From Polytrichum commune (lineage: Eukaryota > Streptophyta > Polytrichopsida > Polytrichales > Polytrichaceae), in assembly GCA_950295325.1 (NCBI GenBank), contig OX485806.1, positions 42,408,001 to 42,472,000 of the forward strand: DNA of 64,000 nucleotides, given 5' to 3'. A model generated the notes under the pieces. That model did no database searches, was not told where the DNA came from, and was given only the letters and a program-made list of their open reading frames with translations. Both the position numbers and the translations under genes were made by a program. Positions within the stretch are counted from its first letter, which is position 1. Every line of letters begins with the position of its first letter. Below, in pieces: positions 61,101-64,000 of this stretch.

Positions 61101-63198
61101 TATCAACTACAAATCTGAAACCTCTCACTTGGCCACTTATTAGGCTCATAATCTGAACCTAGCTCATTAACTACAAATCTGAAACCACTAACATGGCCAC
61201 TTATTAGGCTCATAATCAAAACCTTGCTTATCAAATACAAAGCTGAAACCTCTCACTTGGCCACTTATTAGGCTCATAATCAAAACCTTGCTTATCAAAT
61301 ACAAAGCTGAAACCTTACACATGGCCCGCTAAAACCCCACTTACCCCACCCTCTCGGAATCGAGAGGGTCCCCCCCCTGTCCAAATATTTAGTGGACCTC
61401 AAAATAAGACTGAAAATATGGAATTAGCTTACATACTAGAAATTTGAACCCTCTAACATGGCCACATATTAGGCTCAAAATCTGAACCTAGTTCATTAAC
61501 TACAAATTTGATACCTTAACATGGCCCAATAAAACACCACTTGCCCCACCCCCTCGGAAACGAGAGCCCCCCCCCTTGTCCAAATATTTAGTGGACCTCA
61601 AAATTAGACTGAAAATATGGAATTAGATTACATACTAGAAATTTGAACCCTCTAACATGGCCACATATTAGGCTCAAAATCTGAACCTAGCTCATTAACT
61701 ACAAATCTGAAACCACTAACATGGCCACTTATTAGGCTCATAATCAAAACCTTGCTTATCAAATACAAAGCTGAAACCTTACACATGGCCCACTGAAACC
61801 CCACTATCCCCACCCTCTCGGAATCGAGAGCGTCCCCCCCCCCTTGGCCAAACATTTAGTGGACCTCAAAACTAGACTAAAAATCTGGAATTAGATTACA
61901 TACTAGAAATCTGAACCCTCTAACATGGCCACAGATTAGGCTCATAATCTGAACCTTGCTTATCAACTACAAATCTGAAACCTCTAACATGGCCACTTAT
62001 TAGGCTCATAATCTGAACCTTGCTTATCAACTACAAATCTGAAACCTCTAACTTGGCCACTTATTAGGCTCATAATCTGAACCTTGCTTATCAACTACAA
62101 CTCTGAAACCGCAAACATGGCCACTTCTTTTCCTCATAATCTGAACCTAGCTTATCAACTACAAATCTGAAACCTCTAACTTGGCCACTTATTAGGCTCA
62201 TAATCTGAACCTTGCTTATCAACTACAAATCTGAAACCGCAAACTGGCCACTTATGAAACTCATAATCTGAACCTTGCTTATCAACTAGAAGTCTGAAAC
62301 CTCAAACATGGCCACTTATTTAAACAAAATGCAGGCTTAAACATCAAACCTGTCTATGCCGAACTTCTCCGAACTATGGGATTGTGGATGCTCCTTCCAC
62401 ATTCCACACTACACCGCAAGGTTGTCGGCAAGGGTTTCCTCCTCTCTTCTCTCTCCGAACGACAAACTAGGTTAGCCGCAATGGTTCCTTGGTGTCGGCT
62501 AGGGTGGACTACCTCCATCTATTTTCGAACTCTTCTATTTCCTAGGTACCTTGCCCCAAAATATAATGGGCCGAAAGCCTAGTTGCTATGGGCCATGTTT
62601 GGGAGGTGGCGGCCCCGCACAACTTCGTGCTTAGCCAATACCCTATTCGTGGTGCATAATTGTTGACCCTCTCGTTTCCGAGAGGGTTCGGTTGTATATC
62701 CCCATCTAACCAACTTTAACAAAAAAATAGCTTTCAACATTCAACGTGTTGGTCATGAAGAATCACATTACATAACTCAATATCAAATTCCATCTTGTAA
62801 ATTACCTAAATGTATATCTGAGCCTAGTGCATAATACGCTAAACCAAACTTACTGTGCCCATTGAGTCCTCCTTTGTCTCCTCCTCAGATTCGCTTGAAT
62901 CCGAATTGCTTCGATGCTCGCTCTCCCCCATCGATTGTTCTTGTGATCCACCCTTCTCCCGTTCTTCCTCTATCCGTTCCAGTTCCTCGTTCCTGCTAGA
63001 TGTCCCTGTCTCTGCCTCTCCGCCCGTCTTGCTCAAATCTGTTGGTTGCTCACTTCCTTGTGTACAGGATTGCTCCTTCTTCCTCAGTTCTCTCCGTTTC
63101 CTTTGTTTTGAATTGCTAAAACTTGTGCCTCCCTTTCTTTTCTTTCTCTTTCTTCCAGGATCGGCTGTGGAGACTTGAGTATTTCCTGGTTCCTTCAT
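52199..63198 (-). CDS. ParB-like / DNA amino-methyltransferase fusion gene, ~12 exons
   Basis: Exons on the minus strand, with GT-AG borders and mostly matching phases: 63198-62854, 58218-58168, 58089-~57950, 57864-57287, 57209-57012, 56932-56735, 56631-56413, 54503-54263, 54171-53487, 53389-53053, 52963-52507, 52409-52199 (stop). Order of parts: basic/acidic nuclear-type N-terminus, ParB-like domain, helical middle, Pro/Ser-rich linker with APSVAPSV repeats, beta-class methyltransferase, acidic tail (DFLDIEAEEGEDSD). Lesions or errors: a TGA at the end of exon 3 whose junction I could not resolve, shifts near 54400 and 52610, and an 8-T run at 53230-53237 where the frame needs 7. ParB-methyltransferase pairs are known from phages and bacteria; a role in adenine or cytosine N-methylation of DNA is inferred from motifs only. 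Satellite DNA fills introns 1 and 7. Confidence 0.7.
52507..52963 (-). CDS. Methyltransferase exon with motifs X and I
   Basis: Acceptor TTTTCAG, donor TGC|GTAAGT. It reads TRKFNIKVLVRANSVLKVRL, then IPWRGAREKHQVFFSIL (motif X position, like H-P-x-x-K-P...L), then NNDVIMDWQCGVGGSITACR (motif I, the S-adenosylmethionine loop, usual form D-x-F-x-G-x-G-T/S) and RHIVALESDPVIF (the acidic end of the second strand). This is the C-terminal half of beta-class N4/N6 DNA methyltransferases. After MRENQP the frame shifts (near 52610) to one reading SMFDPPKKMTKRAF before the donor. Confidence 0.72.
53053..53389 (-). CDS. Methyltransferase exon with motif IV region
   Basis: Acceptor TTGCAG, donor GTG|GTAAGC; joins the next exon in phase 0. 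It reads GLDLLFADIPENLPVPNIST, which sits where the catalytic motif IV block (usual D-L-I-x-x-D-P-P-Y/W) is expected, then HGVLILIHCASASVSRMVF, the strand of motif V/VI type, and YDFYVAEDWFGMV. Motif IV preceding motif I is the beta-class order. The catalytic tetrapeptide reads D-I-P-E instead of D-P-P-Y/W/F at 53320-53309. An 8-T run at 53230-53237 breaks the frame by one base. Confidence 0.65.
54600..56335. repeat. ~64 bp satellite array 1 (inside intron 7 of the fusion gene)
   Basis: The monomer is about 64 bp: AACATGGCCACTTATTAGGC TCATAATCTGAACCTTGCTT ATCAACTACAAATCTGAAAC CTCT. It is mixed with a higher-order module containing CCCACTAAAACCCCACTTAC, then the hairpin CCCTCTCGGAATCGAGAGGG, a C run, and TCCAAATATTTAGTGGACCT. 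Three hairpin copies (55153, 55353, 55680). Confidence 0.9.
57287..57864 (-). CDS. ParB-like domain exon
   Basis: Acceptor TTGTAG, donor ACTG|GTGAGT, splitting a Trp codon that is completed by the next exon. It begins IDVPAVPDCIKPLAELNPAE and contains DLAYFVGKMFFVWEGNHRLT followed by AWWRHIN and WHIWADCIVVDAR. E-G-N-H-R-L-x-A matches the ParB/sulfiredoxin-fold signature (G-x-x-R/H-R-x-x-A) that binds nucleotide in ParB-like proteins; strand-helix order around it also fits. The frame is fully open over 192 codons. Family membership is by motif only. Confidence 0.62.
58290..62318. repeat. ~64 bp satellite array 2 (inside intron 1 of the fusion gene)
   Basis: The same satellite as at 54600-56335. 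Twelve higher-order hairpin modules start near 58528, 58730, 58994, 59194, 59396, 59722, 59922, 60189, 60519, 61349, 61549 and 61813. Monomer variants alternate between ...CTTGCTTATCAACTACAAATCTG and ...CTAGCTCATTAACTACAAATCTG. The array is interrupted once by a 205 bp non-satellite segment (60831-61035). Confidence 0.9.
60831..61035. repeat. 205 bp unique segment duplicated within the satellite
   Basis: TTTAAACAAAATGCAGGCTT to CTACCTCCATCTATT is nearly identical to 62319-62523. The second copy joins the non-satellite sequence leading to exon 1 of the fusion gene, so it is probably the original and this one was carried into the array by amplification or unequal exchange. Confidence 0.85.
62319..62523. 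repeat. 205 bp segment at the satellite edge (source copy)
   Basis: Partner of 60831-61035. Downstream at about 62661-62680 a single hairpin, CCCTCTCGTTTCCGAGAGGG, recurs outside the array in the opposite loop orientation, as it does at 58300-58315. Confidence 0.85.
62854..63198 (-). CDS. First exon of the fusion gene: charged, nuclear-type N-terminus
   Basis: The first ATG in frame is at 63198 (MKEPGNTQVSTADPGRKRKK). Basic clusters RKRKKRKGG and KQRKRRELRKK are likely nuclear localisation signals. A Ser/Glu-rich acidic region (SDSSESEEETKEDS) follows. The exon ends ACA|GTAAGTTTGG, a strong donor, phase 0, matching the exon beginning at 58218. Linking it to the downstream exons is an inference from strand, phase and donor; the intron would be 4.6 kb of satellite. 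Confidence 0.55.
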
Positions 63199-63521
63199 GT
63201 GTGCGTCCTGGTTTCCCAATACTCGTCTCTCTCCTATCCTCTTCTATTAGGGCATCGCACTCATATAATAACTCGTTCCTTTGCTTGTATTGTTCTTTAT
63301 ATTGCCAGTGCTTGAGGGTTAGGGTTTCCCTCTTTTTGGCAGCCGTCCCTTTTTTTCCCTTTTTGGCATCCTCCCCCTACTCCTTTTTTATATACATTAG
63401 TTCCTCAAATTCTGTTCCTTTGGTGATGCACATGGTGACATCACAACGTTTGTCTTCACCATTCTTCTTCCTTATAAATCTTTGCATCTTTGTGCATTTA
63501 CGTTTCTGTTTTTTTGCCTTC

Positions 63522-64000
63522 ATGGCTTCCAGCTCAATGGCCGAACTTCGTTCCAATGCCAACGATGTCCTTATTCTCTTCCCCATTGGTGCACAGGGTA
63601 TTGTTGTTGTCTCGGAGCTTCATCTTAGCATTAGGTTCTCTCTTCAAGTTAATACAATATGGGTAGATCGTGAGATCTTCAATGATACTGGATTGCTCGT
63701 GCATACATTCCATGAGCCCTCCAAGGTAACTGACAATGGCAATGTAGTGTGGGAGCTTGGCGCAGGAAAGTAAAGGGTTTGGGGCTGGCCAGATTCTCAG
63801 ATGGGAGTGTCAACAGAACTCCATGCTCCTCTTCGATCTTCCACTGCTGACTTTAGCACACCTCTGGTAGTAAGTGTCAAGACCGAGCCTGACATAGACA
63901 ACGTTGTAGACTTGTCTGATTCTTCGACTGAAGATGTATCTATGAGGAAGGCTGATGTTCATGATTCCCCTCCTTTGTTTCCCTCTGATTCCTTTGTAAC
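63522..64000 (+). CDS. Unidentified gene, 5' end, divergent to the fusion gene (runs off the window)
   Basis: ATG at 63522 (MASSSMAELRSNANDVLILF) opens a frame of 83 codons to a TAA at 63771-63773. The same phase then stays open to the window end with ordered composition (VSVKTEPDIDNVVDLSDSST), so either an intron spans the stop (GGAAA|GTAAAG is a possible donor) or it is a nonsense change. V-K-T-E-P fits the SUMO-attachment consensus and N-V-V-D-L-S-D-S resembles a SUMO-interacting motif. No catalytic domain is visible. The 320 bp between 63198 and 63522 would be a shared divergent promoter. Confidence 0.45.

Noticed and set aside
54600..62318. CRISPR-like array
   Set aside because: Units are contiguous and diverged, without unique spacers, and the setting is a eukaryotic intron; it is a satellite.

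Overview
This window is nuclear DNA from a repeat-rich plant. The coding pieces are broken by GT-AG introns, the spacers are AT-rich, and nearly every recognisable element is a plant-type transposable element: Ty1/copia, Ty3/gypsy, hAT, CACTA, MULE, mariner-like and MITEs. The hAT and SWIM/MULE protein types look to me like those of non-seed land plants or charophyte algae rather than flowering plants, but that is an impression from memory and the species cannot be named. I see no bacterial operon, organelle gene block, rRNA or convincing tRNA gene.

Layout. 1-9 kb: three copies of a ~0.95 kb solo LTR family (a fourth lies at 13.9-14.9 kb). One copy is split by a 2.5 kb hAT element with 14 bp inverted termini and an 8 bp target duplication. 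Another is split by a 1.7 kb CACTA element with CAT target duplications, which itself carries a mariner-like MITE. 9-23 kb: weak coding relics, tandem repeats, three MITEs (two of one family with 8 bp target duplications), two pieces of a decayed SWIM/MULE-like gene, and a decayed gypsy reverse transcriptase. 23.4-27.7 kb: a degenerate Ty1/copia element on the minus strand with both LTRs, most of gag lost. 28.4-32.2 kb: a gypsy RT/RNase H relic, a MITE and a hAT-type non-autonomous element filled with a G-rich minisatellite.

33.7-46.1 kb: one 12.36 kb MULE with matching ~36 bp terminal inverted repeats and a perfect 9 bp target duplication. It holds two convergent multi-exon genes, a DDE transposase with SWIM finger (plus strand) and a zinc-finger/Ulp1 cysteine protease (minus strand). 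Both carry a few disabling changes. The MULE landed inside a plus-strand open reading frame whose two halves still line up in frame across the target site.

49-64 kb: the most unusual part. A minus-strand gene of about 12 exons runs from 63.2 to 52.2 kb. It encodes a basic, nuclear-type N-terminus, a ParB-like domain (E-G-N-H-R-L motif), a helical/proline-rich middle and a beta-class DNA amino-methyltransferase (motif IV, then motifs X and I), ending in an acidic tail. Two of its introns are filled by a ~64 bp satellite whose higher-order units contain a conserved CCCTCTCG/CGAGAGGG hairpin. A divergent plus-strand gene begins 0.3 kb upstream and leaves the window. A C-rich, strand-skewed reading frame lies downstream. 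ParB-methyltransferase combinations are familiar in phages and bacteria, so finding one in an intron-rich plant gene is the best candidate here for an undescribed system.
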